Origin: Sphingomonas sp. | GTDB taxonomy: Bacteria > Pseudomonadota > Alphaproteobacteria > Sphingomonadales > Sphingomonadaceae | Reading direction: 5' to 3' | Assembly (NCBI GenBank): GCA_013001055.1 | Contig: JABDNH010000018.1 | Coordinates: 1 to 34,347 of the forward strand | DNA length: 34,347 bases | Shown here: one piece after another, positions 16,097-24,218 of the stretch | Layout of the letters: every line of letters begins with the position of its first letter | Position numbering within the stretch: position 1 is the stretch's first letter | The notes under the pieces: generated by a model | Database searches by the model: none | Told to the model about the DNA's origin: nothing | Seen by the model: the letters and a program-made list of their open reading frames with translations, nothing else | Translations under genes and position numbers: made by a program

Positions 16097-16120
16097 TTGA
16101 CGATAGTTTAACGCAAAATC
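16097..16120 (+). promoter_or_regulatory. housekeeping-type promoter of the secreted protein gene
   Basis: TTGACG at 16097-16102, ten bases, then GCAAAATC at 16113-16120. This is close to the Caulobacter-type housekeeping consensus (TTGACGS, N10-14, GCTANAWC) with one mismatch in the downstream box. Transcription would start near 16127, leaving a short leader containing GAGGAG before the GTG start. Confidence 0.45.
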
Positions 16121-16145
16121 GACCTGCCAAGAGGAGACGGTCATC

Positions 16146-16649
16146 GTGATTCGTGCCATATTTTCCATCGCCTTACTCGCGACTCCGGGTGCCGCCATCG
16201 CCCAGGACGCTGCACCGACCGAGGTCCAGCGCGTCGTTGCCTGCCGGACCATTACTGACGATGCCGAAAGGCTGGCCTGTTTCGATCGCGAAGCCGCCGC
16301 CCTCGACGCCGCGATCGAAACCGATGAAGTGGTTGTCGTCAGCAAGGAGCAGGCCGAAGCCGCGCAGCGCGAATTGTTCGGCTTCTCCACGCCCAACTTT
16401 GCCGGCTTGCTCGGAGACGAGGACAAGCTGAACGAGGTCGAATTCACCATCAGCCGCGCCCAGTTCAATGCCTATGAGAAGCTCTTGGTCGAATCCGAAG
16501 ACGGTTCGGTATGGCTGCAAATCGACGACCGCAGCGTGGGGTCGAAGCCCAAGGCCGGGACCAAGGTGACCGTCTCCAAAGGCACGCTCGGCAGTTACGA
16601 CCTGAAAATCGAAGGACGCCGTTCGTTCAAGGCACGGCGTCTGCGGTAG
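16146..16649 (+). CDS. conserved secreted protein of unknown function
   Basis: 167 residues starting at GTG 16146 with GAGGAG about 10 nt upstream. The signal peptide is MIRAIFSIALLATPGAAIA, cleaved before QDAAP. The N-terminal mature region has VACRTITDDAERLACFDREAAAL, a two-cysteine pattern (C-x(2)-I-x-D-x(2)-RLAC(F/Y)D) found in various proteobacterial periplasmic proteins. The remainder is predicted beta-rich (FTISRAQFNAYEKLLVES, SVWLQIDD, KVTVSKGTLGSYDLKI), rather like a small OB- or SH3-like domain. It ends very basic (SFKARRLR). Function is unknown. It converges on the DUF2093 gene with 3 bp between stops. Confidence 0.75.
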   Translation: MIRAIFSIALLATPGAAIAQDAAPTEVQRVVACRTITDDAERLACFDREAAALDAAIETDEVVVVSKEQAEAAQRELFGFSTPNFAGLLGDEDKLNEVEFTISRAQFNAYEKLLVESEDGSVWLQIDDRSVGSKPKAGTKVTVSKGTLGSYDLKIEGRRSFKARRLR

Positions 16650-16652
16650 ATG

Positions 16653-16862
16653 CTAGTGGCTGGTGGAACGCTGTGCGGCGGCCAGGCTGGCGGACGCGTC
16701 GGCATAGGCTTCCTGCCTCAGCACCGACCAGTAGCGTAGCTCCGCGAGGGGGATTTCGACGCCGGTGACCGCGCAGCGCACATGGTCTCCGGATGACAGG
16801 AGCCGGAAAGTCCCGTCGAGATAATGCACCCGTGCTTCGCGGCCGCGGCCACCCATCAACAT
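16653..16862 (-). CDS. DUF2093 domain-containing protein
   Basis: A 69-residue protein, 67 if the second ATG at 16856 is used. Its pattern EARVHYLDGTFRLLSSGDHVRCAVTG, then IPLAELRYWSVLRQEAYA, is what I know as DUF2093, a short alphaproteobacterial family. The C-terminal helix is alanine-rich (ADASASLAAAQRS). Its first ATG follows the xseA stop codon with no spacer, so translation is probably coupled to xseA. The xseA-DUF2093 pairing is common in alphaproteobacteria. The single Cys and the basic N-terminus would allow nucleic-acid contact, but no function is established. Confidence 0.8.
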   Translation of the reverse strand: MLMGGRGREARVHYLDGTFRLLSSGDHVRCAVTGVEIPLAELRYWSVLRQEAYADASASLAAAQRSTSH

Positions 16863-18302
16863 TCATGCGTCTCCATTTGCGTCGGGATCGTCGAACAGTC
16901 CCGGCTGTCCCGGCTTGACGTAGGGAGGCTTGCGCTTCTTCGCAACCGGTCGCCTGGTCGGCGCGGTGCCATCGGGCGTGGCGCCCACCTCGCCGTCGGC
17001 AAAATGCAGGACGAGCCTTGGCTGCGCCTTGGCGGCGTCCGCGTTGGTAATGACCTCGCCCTTGGCGCCGCTCACGCGCGCATATCCTTTTTTCAGCGGG
17101 CGATCGGGGTGCGCCAGCATCGCCACACGCCATAGCCCCGCGAGCTTTTCATCGGCGGCATCGACCCGAGCCTTGAGGAGCCGCGGTTGCAACCTTCCCG
17201 AGACCGCCGAAAGATCGGCGCGCGCGCTACTGGCCCGCGCTGCCAGCGCGCCCTTGAGGCGTTCGCCCAGATCATCGAGCCGCTGCGAGCGCTGGTCCAC
17301 CAGTGTCGAAAGGGTCGGCAGCCGCGCCGCCACCAAACCCAGTTTTTCGCCCGCGCGTGTCAGCAGCCGCGAAAGGCCACGCGATCCGCGCAATGCCAGT
17401 TCGCTGACATAGGCCGCCAGTTCGCGCCGCACCGGGACGGCCATTTCGGCAGCCGCCGTCGGCGTCGGTGCGCGCCTGTCCGACACGAAATCGATCAGCG
17501 TCGTATCGGTCTCGTGCCCGACCGCGCTGATCAGGGGGATCGTGCAATCCGCGGCGGCGCGCACGACCTCTTCTTCGTTAAAGGCCCACAGATCCTCGAT
17601 CGATCCACCGCCGCGCGCGACAATGAGGAGGTCGGGGCGCGGCACCGCGCCGCCATCTTTCATCGCCGAGATGCCGCGAATCGCAGCCGCCACTGCTGGT
17701 GCCGCCGCCTCGCCCTGCACCGGCACCGGCCAAACCAGCACGCGTGTCGGGAAACGATCGGCCAGCCGATGCAGGATATCGCGGATCACCGCGCCGGTCG
17801 GCGATGTCACGACCGCGATCGTGCGCGGAAGATAGGGAAGCTCGCGCTTGCGCTCGGCTGCGAACAGGCCTTCTGCCGCCAGCTTCGCCTTGCGCTTCTC
17901 GAGCAACGCCATCAGCGCGCCCTCGCCGGCCAATTCGAGGCTCGACACGCTGACCTGATATTTGGAGCGACCCGGATAGGTGGTGAGCTTGCCGGTGGCG
18001 ATCACCTCGGCGCCATCTTCAGGCGCAAAAGGGAGCCGACCGGCCTGCCCGCGCCACAGCACCGCATCGAGGTTCGCCGCTTCGTCCTTCAGCGTAAAAT
18101 AGCAGTGTCCCGAGGCGGCGCGTTTCCACCCCGAAATCTCGCCCCTGATCCGCACATGGCTGAAGCTGCCTTCGACCGTCCGCTTGAGCGCTTGCGATAT
18201 TTCACTGACTGTCAGCGGCGCGTCGTTGTCGCCGGCCTGATCCTTCGCTACCAAGCCAGCCGCATCATCATCACGGGCATCAAAAGGCGAACCAGCAGTC
18301 AT
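16863..18302 (-). CDS. xseA: exodeoxyribonuclease VII large subunit
   Basis: The large, catalytic subunit of exonuclease VII, which with XseB degrades single-stranded DNA to oligonucleotides. It has 479 residues from the ATG at 18302, which has AAGGA about 6 nt upstream. The N-terminal OB-fold is [25 protein letters not shown] (about 50-74). The catalytic core has GGGSIEDLW at 231-239, [14 protein letters not shown] at 259-272 and [14 protein letters not shown] at 277-290. A long helical region and the C-terminal [10 protein letters not shown] segment follow. The small subunit gene xseB is not nearby. Its start codon overlaps the divergent purD start codon (the two ATGs share CATG), so the promoter of each gene must lie inside the other. 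Confidence 0.95.
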   Translation of the reverse strand: MTAGSPFDARDDDAAGLVAKDQAGDNDAPLTVSEISQALKRTVEGSFSHVRIRGEISGWKRAASGHCYFTLKDEAANLDAVLWRGQAGRLPFAPEDGAEVIATGKLTTYPGRSKYQVSVSSLELAGEGALMALLEKRKAKLAAEGLFAAERKRELPYLPRTIAVVTSPTGAVIRDILHRLADRFPTRVLVWPVPVQGEAAAPAVAAAIRGISAMKDGGAVPRPDLLIVARGGGSIEDLWAFNEEEVVRAAADCTIPLISAVGHETDTTLIDFVSDRRAPTPTAAAEMAVPVRRELAAYVSELALRGSRGLSRLLTRAGEKLGLVAARLPTLSTLVDQRSQRLDDLGERLKGALAARASSARADLSAVSGRLQPRLLKARVDAADEKLAGLWRVAMLAHPDRPLKKGYARVSGAKGEVITNADAAKAQPRLVLHFADGEVGATPDGTAPTRRPVAKKRKPPYVKPGQPGLFDDPDANGDA

Positions 18303-19557
18303 GAATATCCTTCTTATCGGGTCGGGCGGACGCGAAGATGCGCTGTGCTGGCGACTTTCGCAATCGCCCTCTTGCGAAAGACTGGTCGCTGCTCCGGGAA
18401 ATCCGGGCATGGCACGATGGGCGAATGCGCTGCGCCAGGTCGATGCCAATGATAATGATGCCATTGTCGCGCTGGCCAGGGATGTCGCAGCAGACCTGGT
18501 CGTGATCGGCCCCGAAGCCCCCTTGTGCAATGGCGTCGCCGACGCACTCGAGGAGGCCGGGATCGCCTGTTTCGGCCCCGGCGCCAAAGCCGCGCAGCTT
18601 GAAGGATCGAAGGGATTCACCAAGGACCTTTGTGCTCGCCACGATATCCCGACCGCCGCCTATGTCCGCACCGAGAAAGCCGATGAAGCCCTCGCGGCGC
18701 TCGACAAGTTTGGCTGCCCCGTCGTGGTCAAGGCGGACGGGCTCGCTGCGGGCAAGGGCGTCACCGTTGCGACCAGCCGCGACGAAGCCGAGGCCGCAAT
18801 CCGCGCTGCCGGCGACGGTCCGCTGGTCATCGAGGAATATCTTTCGGGCGAAGAAGCCAGCCTGTTCGCGCTGGTCGATGGCGGGACCACCCGTTTTCTC
18901 GCCTCGGCGCAGGATCACAAGCAGGTCGGCGAAGGCGATACCGGCCCCAACACAGGCGGCATGGGGGCCTATTCCCCCGCGCCTGTCCTCGATGACGAAC
19001 TGACCCGGCGGGCGATGGAAGACATCGTCCAACGCACCGCCGACGCCATGGCCGACGAAGGCATGCCGTTCCGCGGCGTTCTCTATGCCGGACTCATGCT
19101 GACCGAGGACGGCCCCAAGCTCATCGAATATAACGTCCGCTTCGGCGATCCCGAATGCGAAGCGATCATGCCGCGCATCGCCGATGATTTCGCTGCCATG
19201 CTGCACGCCGTGGCGACCGGCGGTCTTGCCGACATGCCCGAACCCACGCTCGAGGACGCGCATACGATGACCGTCATCGTCGCTGCACAGGGCTATCCGG
19301 GTTCGCCCAAGAAAGGTGGCGAGATTGCCGGTCTCGACGACGCCGAAGCCGATGGGGCAATTGTCTTCCAGGCGGGCACGCTGCTCGACGGCGAGACGCT
19401 GCGCGCTTCAGGCGGCCGCGTACTCGCCGTTACCGCGGCGGGCGAAGACCTGCAGCAGGCCCGCGATGCAGCATACGCCGCCCTCGACAAGATCGACTAT
19501 GCCGACGGCTTCCACCGGAGCGATATCGGCTGGCGAGAGTTACAGCGACAATCATGA
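18301..19557 (+). CDS. purD: phosphoribosylamine--glycine ligase
   Basis: The second step of purine synthesis: it joins glycine to 5-phosphoribosylamine with ATP, making GAR. It has 418 residues, normal length. The N-terminal motif [14 protein letters not shown] starts at residue 2. The ATP-grasp domain has [14 protein letters not shown] near residue 141, [14 protein letters not shown], and [24 protein letters not shown]. Then come [14 protein letters not shown] and the C-terminal GVL/DGETL region. One oddity: the family motif is normally GGREHAL, and residue 13 is Asp here (GAT) instead of His. The ATG is fixed by homology; the upstream AAAGG is a weak ribosome binding site. The following membrane-protein gene overlaps its stop by ATGA. 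Confidence 0.95.
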   Translation: MNILLIGSGGREDALCWRLSQSPSCERLVAAPGNPGMARWANALRQVDANDNDAIVALARDVAADLVVIGPEAPLCNGVADALEEAGIACFGPGAKAAQLEGSKGFTKDLCARHDIPTAAYVRTEKADEALAALDKFGCPVVVKADGLAAGKGVTVATSRDEAEAAIRAAGDGPLVIEEYLSGEEASLFALVDGGTTRFLASAQDHKQVGEGDTGPNTGGMGAYSPAPVLDDELTRRAMEDIVQRTADAMADEGMPFRGVLYAGLMLTEDGPKLIEYNVRFGDPECEAIMPRIADDFAAMLHAVATGGLADMPEPTLEDAHTMTVIVAAQGYPGSPKKGGEIAGLDDAEADGAIVFQAGTLLDGETLRASGGRVLAVTAAGEDLQQARDAAYAALDKIDYADGFHRSDIGWRELQRQS

Positions 19558-20000
19558 CCCGCCTTGCTCCCCGCACGCTCTTTTTTGCAGGTTTCGCGTT
19601 TGTCCTCGCCCTTGCTGCGCTCTGGCATGGCCCGCTCGGCAATGGCGCGGCGCGCTATGTCGCTTATACTGAAAGCATCGGCAATCAAGCGCTCGTAAAC
19701 TGGGAAATGGACGGACAGGTCGCGGTGATGACTGCGCGCGATCCGGTAGAACGGCGGCTCTGGCTGGCCGGAAACGCAAATGATTTCCAGCGCGAACAGC
19801 TGGTGCTGATACTCGACCAGGTCCCGTCCATCGGCGATGTGAACTGGTGGAGCGAGGAAGGCGGCACGGTGCGCGGGGAACCGATGCTTCCCATGATCGT
19901 CGAAATCGAACTAGCCGCGCTGGCAGCCTATGCATTGGGCATCATGCTGGCCTATCTCCACGCACTGCGACGTCACGCGCGGCGCAACGACTATATTTGA
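19554..20000 (+). CDS. small inner membrane protein of unknown function
   Basis: 148 residues. There is one hydrophobic segment at the N-terminus (TLFFAGFAFVLALAALW, about 8-24) and another near the C-terminus (IELAALAAYALGIMLAYLHAL, about 115-136). The roughly 85 residues between them are polar and predicted periplasmic, with a BON/SPOR-like alternating pattern around VNWEMDGQVAVMTARDPVERRLWLAG. The tail RRHARRNDYI is positively charged and would be cytoplasmic. The start ATG overlaps the purD stop (ATGA). The next gene also encodes a small membrane protein and follows 7 bp later, so purD and these two form one operon. Function is unknown to me. Confidence 0.75.
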   Translation: MTRLAPRTLFFAGFAFVLALAALWHGPLGNGAARYVAYTESIGNQALVNWEMDGQVAVMTARDPVERRLWLAGNANDFQREQLVLILDQVPSIGDVNWWSEEGGTVRGEPMLPMIVEIELAALAAYALGIMLAYLHALRRHARRNDYI

Positions 20001-20007
20001 GGAACCT

Positions 20008-20508
20008 ATGGAAGAACTGATCTCCCTGTATTGGCCCGTCATCCTGGTCGCGCTCGTCATCGGGCTGATTGTCGGCTACCTCGCCTTCCGGCCCAAGCAG
20101 CGCATCTCGCTGTCCGATGACACGCCCCAGCGGCCGCACATGCAATCGAGAAGTGCCGATGGCGGCGAAGGCAATACGATCGTCGATGCGGCAGCGGCGG
20201 GCACGGCCGATATTGCCGGGCAGCTGCTCGATGCGGACGTTCACGAACATCTGCCGGGCGCCGACGGCGATCCCGACGATCTAACCGCGCTCAAGGGAAT
20301 CGGCCCCAAACTGGCTTCTACGCTCAACGGGTTGGGGCTCACCACCTACGGCCAGATCGCAATGCTGAGCGACAACCAACTCGAAGCGATCGATGAAAAG
20401 CTCGGCGCGTTTGCCGGACGATTGAAGCGTGACAGGGTGGTCGAACAGGCGGCCTATCTCGCTCGCGGCGATACCGCCGGCTACGAGGCCAGATTCGGCA
20501 AGCTCTAA
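20008..20508 (+). CDS. membrane-anchored helix-hairpin-helix protein
   Basis: 166 residues from the ATG at 20008, which follows TTGAGGA. One membrane helix (about 6-26, SLYWPVILVALVIGLIVGYL) precedes a polar linker (30-90). The C-terminal helix-hairpin-helix domain includes LTALKGIGPKLASTLNGLG at 92-110 and runs on to about 145 (TTYGQIAMLSDNQLEAID). HhH domains of this type bind DNA or form protein contacts; related domains occur as extensions of ribosomal L21 and NADH dehydrogenase subunits in alphaproteobacteria. It is the third gene of the purD operon. Its stop overlaps the convergent CNNM-type gene by 4 bp. What a membrane-tethered HhH does here is unknown. Confidence 0.8.
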   Translation: MEELISLYWPVILVALVIGLIVGYLAFRPKQRISLSDDTPQRPHMQSRSADGGEGNTIVDAAAAGTADIAGQLLDADVHEHLPGADGDPDDLTALKGIGPKLASTLNGLGLTTYGQIAMLSDNQLEAIDEKLGAFAGRLKRDRVVEQAAYLARGDTAGYEARFGKL

Positions 20509-21824
20509 TTCTTGCGGACGCGGCGGCGTTTCTTGAGCGGTCGCGAAGCGATCAGCTTGTCGATGCGCCGCCCGTCCATGTCGATGACTTCGAACACCCA
20601 CCCACCATGCTGGAAGCGTTCACCTTCTGCGGGCAGGCGGCGCAGCACTGACAGGGCGAACCCGGCCGCCGTACCGTAATCGCGATCGGCCGGGAGATCG
20701 AAGCCCAGTTGCTCGGCCAATCGATCGGCTTGCGCGGTGCCCGAAACTGACCAGCTGCCATCCTCGCGTTCACGGAGCGGCTCGGGATCTTCATCGTCAT
20801 GCGCGAACTGCCCCGCCAGCGCGGTGAGGATCGAACCTGGCGTCACGATACCGTCGAGATGGCCATATTCGTCGTGGACGAGTGCCAGCGGCACATCGGC
20901 GGCGCGCAGCGTTTCGAGCGCGTCCATGGCGTCCAAGAGATCGGGGATGATCGGCGCCGGCTGGGCCAGCGCCGTCAGGTTGATTTCGCGACCTTCAAGC
21001 AGTTCGACTAGCAGCGTGCGCGACGAGACAACCCCGATAATATCGTCGACCGAACCGTTGGCGACGGGCAGGCGACTGTGCGGGCTGTCGCTGACCGCCT
21101 CGCGAATGTCTTCGATGCTGGCGGCGAGGTCGATCCAGTCGATCTCGGTACGCGGCGTCATGATTTCCCGCACCGGCCGATCAGCCAACCGCACCACGCC
21201 CGAAATGAATTCGCGTTCCGATTCCTCGAGCACGCCCGAAGTCTGCGCCTCGGCGACGACAAGGTGCAGCTCCTCGGCGGTCACGATTTTCTCGCTTTCG
21301 CGCTTGATCCCGACAATCGCGAAGATGAGCGCGCTGGTCTTGTCGAGCAGCCAGACCAGCGGCGCGGTGAGCCGCGACAGCAGATACATCGGCCGCGCCA
21401 CGGTCGCCGCGATCGGCTCCGGCGTACGCAAGGCGAATTGCTTGGGCACCAGTTCGCCAATGACGAGGGTGGCATAGGTGGTCAGCACGATGACGCCGCC
21501 ATAACCGAAGGCCTGGGCGGTCTCTTCGGCAAAACCCATTGACGCGAGCCAGACACTGGCGGGTTCGCCCAGCCGCGCGCCTGACAGGGCGCCGGCAAGA
21601 ATGCCGATCAGCGTGATTCCGATTTGCACGGTCGAGAGGAAACGCCCCGGCTGCGCTGCCAGCTCGAGCGCGGTCGCAGCGCCTTTGGAGCCCTCCTTCG
21701 CCATGGTCTTGAGCCGCGCCTCGCGCGCGGAGACGATGGCCAATTCGCTCATCGACAGGATGCCGTTGAGCAGGATGAGCAAGAAGATGCCGAAAACGTC
21801 GAATACTGGGAAGGATGCGGTCAT
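20505..21824 (-). CDS. hemolysin/CNNM family protein with CBS and CorC/HlyC domains
   Basis: 439 residues. A CNNM (DUF21) transmembrane domain spans about 1-190 (FDVFGIFLLILLNGILSMSELAI, VIVLTTYATLVIGELVPKQFAL). Two CBS domains follow (VREIMTPRTEIDWI near 216-229, then LVHDEYGHLDGIVTPGSI near 315-332). The C-terminal CorC/HlyC domain is about 340-430 (DGSWSVSGTAQADRLAEQLGF, LPAEGERFQHGGWVFEVIDMD). These proteins sit in the inner membrane and are linked to Mg2+/Co2+ efflux or sensing; the old name hemolysin does not imply toxicity. The start has GAGGGCCTG upstream. It is divergent from the OmpA-lipoprotein gene and overlaps the helix-hairpin-helix gene tail to tail by 4 bp. The substrate ion is inferred only from the family. 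Confidence 0.9.
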   Translation of the reverse strand: MTASFPVFDVFGIFLLILLNGILSMSELAIVSAREARLKTMAKEGSKGAATALELAAQPGRFLSTVQIGITLIGILAGALSGARLGEPASVWLASMGFAEETAQAFGYGGVIVLTTYATLVIGELVPKQFALRTPEPIAATVARPMYLLSRLTAPLVWLLDKTSALIFAIVGIKRESEKIVTAEELHLVVAEAQTSGVLEESEREFISGVVRLADRPVREIMTPRTEIDWIDLAASIEDIREAVSDSPHSRLPVANGSVDDIIGVVSSRTLLVELLEGREINLTALAQPAPIIPDLLDAMDALETLRAADVPLALVHDEYGHLDGIVTPGSILTALAGQFAHDDEDPEPLREREDGSWSVSGTAQADRLAEQLGFDLPADRDYGTAAGFALSVLRRLPAEGERFQHGGWVFEVIDMDGRRIDKLIASRPLKKRRRVRKN

Positions 21825-21912
21825 GCAGGCCCTCTCTAGCGCCGGTTACGACGCTCCGACAAGCAGGCACGGCGAATTGCGTGAATGATTCGGCAACGAA
21901 CCGTTCATGCAC

Positions 21913-21937
21913 GGAACTGTTCAAGAGCCCTGCTGTT
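21913..21937 (+). promoter_or_regulatory. possible general-stress (EcfG-type) promoter of the OmpA lipoprotein gene
   Basis: GGAAC at 21913-21917, 16 bp, then TGTT at 21934-21937. The alphaproteobacterial EcfG consensus is GGAAC-N16/17-CGTT, so there is one mismatch. A transcript starting near 21944 would leave about 32 nt before the ATG, which has its own ribosome binding site. Confidence 0.35.
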
Positions 21938-21975
21938 GATGTGCCGACAGGATATTGCATCACGGGAGAAATAGG

Positions 21976-22671
21976 ATGCTCAAGAAAAAGATTACCCTTG
22001 CCGTCGCAGCCAGCGCGCTTGCGCTGGGTGGCTGCGTGACCAACCCCAATACGGGCGAGAAGGAATTCCAGTGGCGAACCGCCGCGGGCGCCGCTGCAGG
22101 CGCGCTGGGCGGCTATCTGCTGGGCGACCTCATCGGTGGCCGTAATGATCGTACCGCCAAAATCATCGGTGCCGGCATTGGTGCCGTCGCAGGCGGTGCC
22201 GTCGGTCAGTATATGGACCGCCAGCAGCGCGAACTGGAAAAGGCTACCGAAGGCACCGGCGTTGAAGTTGTCCGCCAGGGCGACGATTTGCTGCTGCGCA
22301 TGCCGTCGGGGATTACCTTCGATACCGATTCGTCGACGGTGAAGCCGCAGTTCCAGCAAACGCTTGACCAGGTGGCGCAGACGCTGCGCGAATATAATCA
22401 GACCTATATTGACGTACTCGGGCATACCGACAGCACGGGGAGCGACAGCTACAACCAAGCGCTGTCCGAGCGTCGCGCCGCGTCGGTTGCCAACTATCTC
22501 GGCCGCCAGGGTGTCGAGCAGGCCCGTATGGCCACCTACGGCTATGGCGAGACGCAGCTTATCTACAACCCTGACGATACGCCGGCCAAGCGCGAAGCCA
22601 ACCGCCGCGTCGAAATCCGCGTCGTTCCTGTTACGCAGGATGACGTTCAGGATGCCGGATACGGTTACTGA
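21976..22671 (+). CDS. OmpA family outer membrane lipoprotein with glycine zipper
   Basis: 231 residues from the ATG at 21976 (GGGAGAAATAGG upstream); an ATG at 21955 would spoil the signal peptide. A lipoprotein signal MLKKKITLAVAASALALGGC has its lipidated Cys at residue 20. A glycine-zipper region follows at about 40-85 (AAGAAAGALGG, GAGIGAVAGGAVGQYMD), then an OmpA C-terminal domain (about 110-220). That domain has FDTDSSTVKP, the peptidoglycan-binding loop GHTDSTGSDSYNQALSERRA and NRRVEIRV. It would anchor the outer membrane to peptidoglycan, like YiaD/Pal-type proteins. The gene ends before a strong terminator at 22703-22731. A possible stress promoter lies at 21913-21937. Confidence 0.92.
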   Translation: MLKKKITLAVAASALALGGCVTNPNTGEKEFQWRTAAGAAAGALGGYLLGDLIGGRNDRTAKIIGAGIGAVAGGAVGQYMDRQQRELEKATEGTGVEVVRQGDDLLLRMPSGITFDTDSSTVKPQFQQTLDQVAQTLREYNQTYIDVLGHTDSTGSDSYNQALSERRAASVANYLGRQGVEQARMATYGYGETQLIYNPDDTPAKREANRRVEIRVVPVTQDDVQDAGYGY

Positions 22672-22702
22672 TCGCCTATTCCTGACCGATCAGTCTGAGG
22701 GA

Positions 22703-22731
22703 GGGCGCTGCAGCGATGCAGCGCCCTTTTT
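22703..22731 (+). terminator. intrinsic terminator after the OmpA lipoprotein gene
   Basis: GGGCGCTGCA (22703-22712), loop GCGA, TGCAGCGCCC (22717-22726), then TTTTT to 22731. This is a perfect 10-bp stem with a U-tract. The last T belongs to the convergent tadA stop codon. Confidence 0.92.
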
Positions 22732-23189
22732 CATGCTCTGCGTTCGGCAAAAAAATCCTTGAGCAGGGCCCGGGCTTCTTCTTCGCCGATGCCGCTCATG
22801 ACTTCGGGGCGATGATGGCAGGTGGGCTGGTTGAAAAAACGAGGGCCGTGCAGGACCGCACCGCCCTTGGGATCTTCGGCCGCAAAGACGATCTTGTCGA
22901 TCCGCGCTAGCGCGATAGCCCCCGCGCACATCGCGCAGGGCTCAAGCGTCACCCACAATTGATGCCCGTCGAGCCGCGACGTTCCGAGGGCAGCGCCAGC
23001 TGCGCGTAGCGCCGCGACCTCAGCGTGCGCCGTCGGGTCGTTGCCCGTGCGCATGGCGTTGCGGGCTTCGGCGACGATGGTGCCATGCGCATCGGTAATT
23101 ACCGCGCCCACCGGCACTTCACCCGCTGCCGCGGCATCGGCGGCAAGGGCAAGTGCGCGGCGCATCGGTTCCGGTAGAGGAAAGGTCAT
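22731..23189 (-). CDS. tadA: tRNA-specific adenosine deaminase
   Basis: Converts A34 of tRNA-Arg(ACG) to inosine, using a zinc site. It has 152 residues from the ATG at 23189; an ATG at 23219 gives ten extra residues and neither has a clear Shine-Dalgarno sequence. His55 and Glu57 in THAEVAAL and the zinc cysteines 85 and 88 in PCAMC form the deaminase active site. GEVPVGAVI at about 23-31 and the C-terminal FFNQPTCHHRP segment are typical of TadA rather than of other cytidine deaminases. No other gene is closely coupled to it; the stop adjoins the OmpA-gene terminator. Confidence 0.94.
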   Translation of the reverse strand: MTFPLPEPMRRALALAADAAAAGEVPVGAVITDAHGTIVAEARNAMRTGNDPTAHAEVAALRAAGAALGTSRLDGHQLWVTLEPCAMCAGAIALARIDKIVFAAEDPKGGAVLHGPRFFNQPTCHHRPEVMSGIGEEEARALLKDFFAERRA

Positions 23190-23235
23190 GACCGCGGGCG
23201 CTAGCGCGGCGTGCGGCATTGCTCAAGGGACCCGA

Positions 23236-23439
23236 TCAGGGGCCTTCCTTGGTTTCGTTAACGGAGGGCTCTCTCGATACAGCGTCGGTTTCGGTGGTCA
23301 TGCCACTATCGAGTTCGAACCGATCCTGCGCATTCTCTTCCACCTGAACAGCAGGCTCCTCGCTGTTCAGCGTCCCGCTCCAGACAAGCAAGCCAATTCC
23401 GATGGCGATAATGGCAAGAGCGACGATAAGCAGCCGCAC
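23236..23439 (-). CDS. small single-pass membrane protein of unknown function
   Basis: 67 residues from a GTG at 23439. The start is decided by an excellent ribosome binding site, AAGGAGG, five bases upstream. A start further up in the frame lacks one. Residues 1-21 form a membrane helix ([20 protein letters not shown]). The remaining about 45 are acidic and probably periplasmic ([21 protein letters not shown] and on), with no cysteine. It lies 46 bp upstream of tadA on the same strand and diverges from rpmB. No family is recognised; the case rests on the ribosome binding site and the clean membrane segment. Confidence 0.55.
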   Translation of the reverse strand: MRLLIVALAIIAIGIGLLVWSGTLNSEEPAVQVEENAQDRFELDSGMTTETDAVSREPSVNETKEGP

Positions 23440-23618
23440 CGGTTCCTCCTTCGTTTGTCGGACCAATATATCAACGTGCCCCCTCTGGGTCGCGTTCCCG
23501 ATATAAAGGGTACGAAACGACCCTTGTCACGCCGAATCGGTTGACGCGCATCTCTATGAACGGTAACGGGGCGCGTTTTCACGGGACGGCGATGCGTTCC
23601 GCAACCAGGATAGATATT

Positions 23619-23909
23619 ATGTCGCGTGTTTGCGAACTGACCGGCAAGGGCCGGCTGGTGGGAAACAATGTTTCTCACGCCAACAACAAGACCAAGCGTG
23701 TCTTTCTGCCCAACCTGCAGAACGTCACCCTGCTGAGCGAGGCTCTCGACCGCCGCGTCAAGCTGCGCGTGTCGACCAACGGTCTGCGTTCGGTCGAGCA
23801 TGTCGGCGGCCTCGATAACTGGCTTGCCAAGACGAGCGACGACAAACTCAGCCCGCGCGTCCAGAAGCTCAAGCGCGAAATCGCCAAGGCGCAAAAAACC
23901 GCCAACTAA
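23619..23909 (+). CDS. rpmB: 50S ribosomal protein L28
   Basis: 96 residues from the ATG at 23619. The longer open frame upstream is not L28-like. The family signature [20 protein letters not shown] is followed by [15 protein letters not shown] and basic strands, and the C-terminal extension ([22 protein letters not shown]) is usual in alphaproteobacteria. It is a structural component of the large ribosomal subunit. AGGATAG lies about 6-12 nt before the ATG. The gene stands alone and is closed by the terminator at 23934-23964. Confidence 0.96.
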   Translation: MSRVCELTGKGRLVGNNVSHANNKTKRVFLPNLQNVTLLSEALDRRVKLRVSTNGLRSVEHVGGLDNWLAKTSDDKLSPRVQKLKREIAKAQKTAN

Positions 23910-23933
23910 GGCAGTCGCAGTCGCACAATCTTG

Positions 23934-23964
23934 ACCGGGTCGCTTTGTGGGCGGCTCGGTTTTT
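23934..23964 (+). terminator. intrinsic terminator of rpmB
   Basis: ACCGGGTCGC (23934-23943), a 7-nt loop, then GCGGCTCGGT (23951-23960). This is a 10-bp stem with two G-U pairs, continuing into TTTT to 23964. Confidence 0.8.
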
Positions 23965-23974
23965 GTGCGCCCGT

Positions 23975-24002
23975 CTTGGCTGATATTTGTTCTACCCTAA
24001 CT
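23975..24002 (+). promoter_or_regulatory. possible RpoH-type promoter of the candidate small RNA
   Basis: CTTG at 23975-23978, 17 bp, then CCTAACT at 23996-24002. This is the same layout as at clpB (CTTG-N17-CCTACAT). A start near 24009 is implied. A second, weaker -10-like TATCTT at 24023-24028 would place a start near 24035. Confidence 0.35.
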
Positions 24003-24034
24003 ATATGAAAATGCTGGCTTTCTATCTTAATGAA

Positions 24035-24192
24035 CGCTGACGGTCATATTCAGCGATCATGAACGATGAATCGGGCATAAGTATCCAGCAAGACAGGGTT
24101 TTCTCCCCTTTTTTCCCTGATCTTCCCGATTCCCTCGCGTTGCGTATCGAGGGAGGCCCGACACGGCGTAATTCGTGTCGGGCCAATTTTTT
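24035..24192 (+). ncRNA. candidate structured small RNA
   Basis: About 160 nt between the rpmB terminator and the DUF2306 gene, with no convincing protein gene. Four successive hairpins are visible on the + strand. The first is CGCTGA/TCAGCG (24035-24055). The second is a long arm, GAATCGGG (24068-24075) with CCCGATTC (24125-24132), holding an inner stem AGACAGGG / CCCTG-A-TCT and a 16-nt loop TTTTCTCCCCTTTTTT. The third is TCCCTCG/CGAGGGA (24131-24154). The last is the terminator at 24155-24192. The second and third arms share two bases. The pyrimidine loop with CUCCCC could pair with Shine-Dalgarno sequences, as in the CCUCCUCCC-loop (cuckoo/CcsR) RNAs of other alphaproteobacteria. That comparison is inference. 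Start and function are unknown; a promoter-like site is at 23975-24002. Confidence 0.5.
24155..24192 (+). terminator. strong intrinsic terminator
   Basis: GGCCCGACACG (24155-24165), 8-nt loop, CGTGTCGGGCC (24174-24184), AA, then TTTTTT (24187-24192). It is an 11-bp perfect stem. It works only on the + strand and has no protein gene before it other than rpmB, which already has its own terminator. Confidence 0.88.
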
Positions 24193-24218
24193 GCACGGCA
24201 CCTTTCGTAGAGATAATT

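Noticed and set aside
21181-22458. A 425-codon - strand frame spanning the CNNM gene start and the OmpA lipoprotein
   Set aside because: It crosses two well supported genes on opposite strands and has low-complexity Arg/Ala sequence without a family match.
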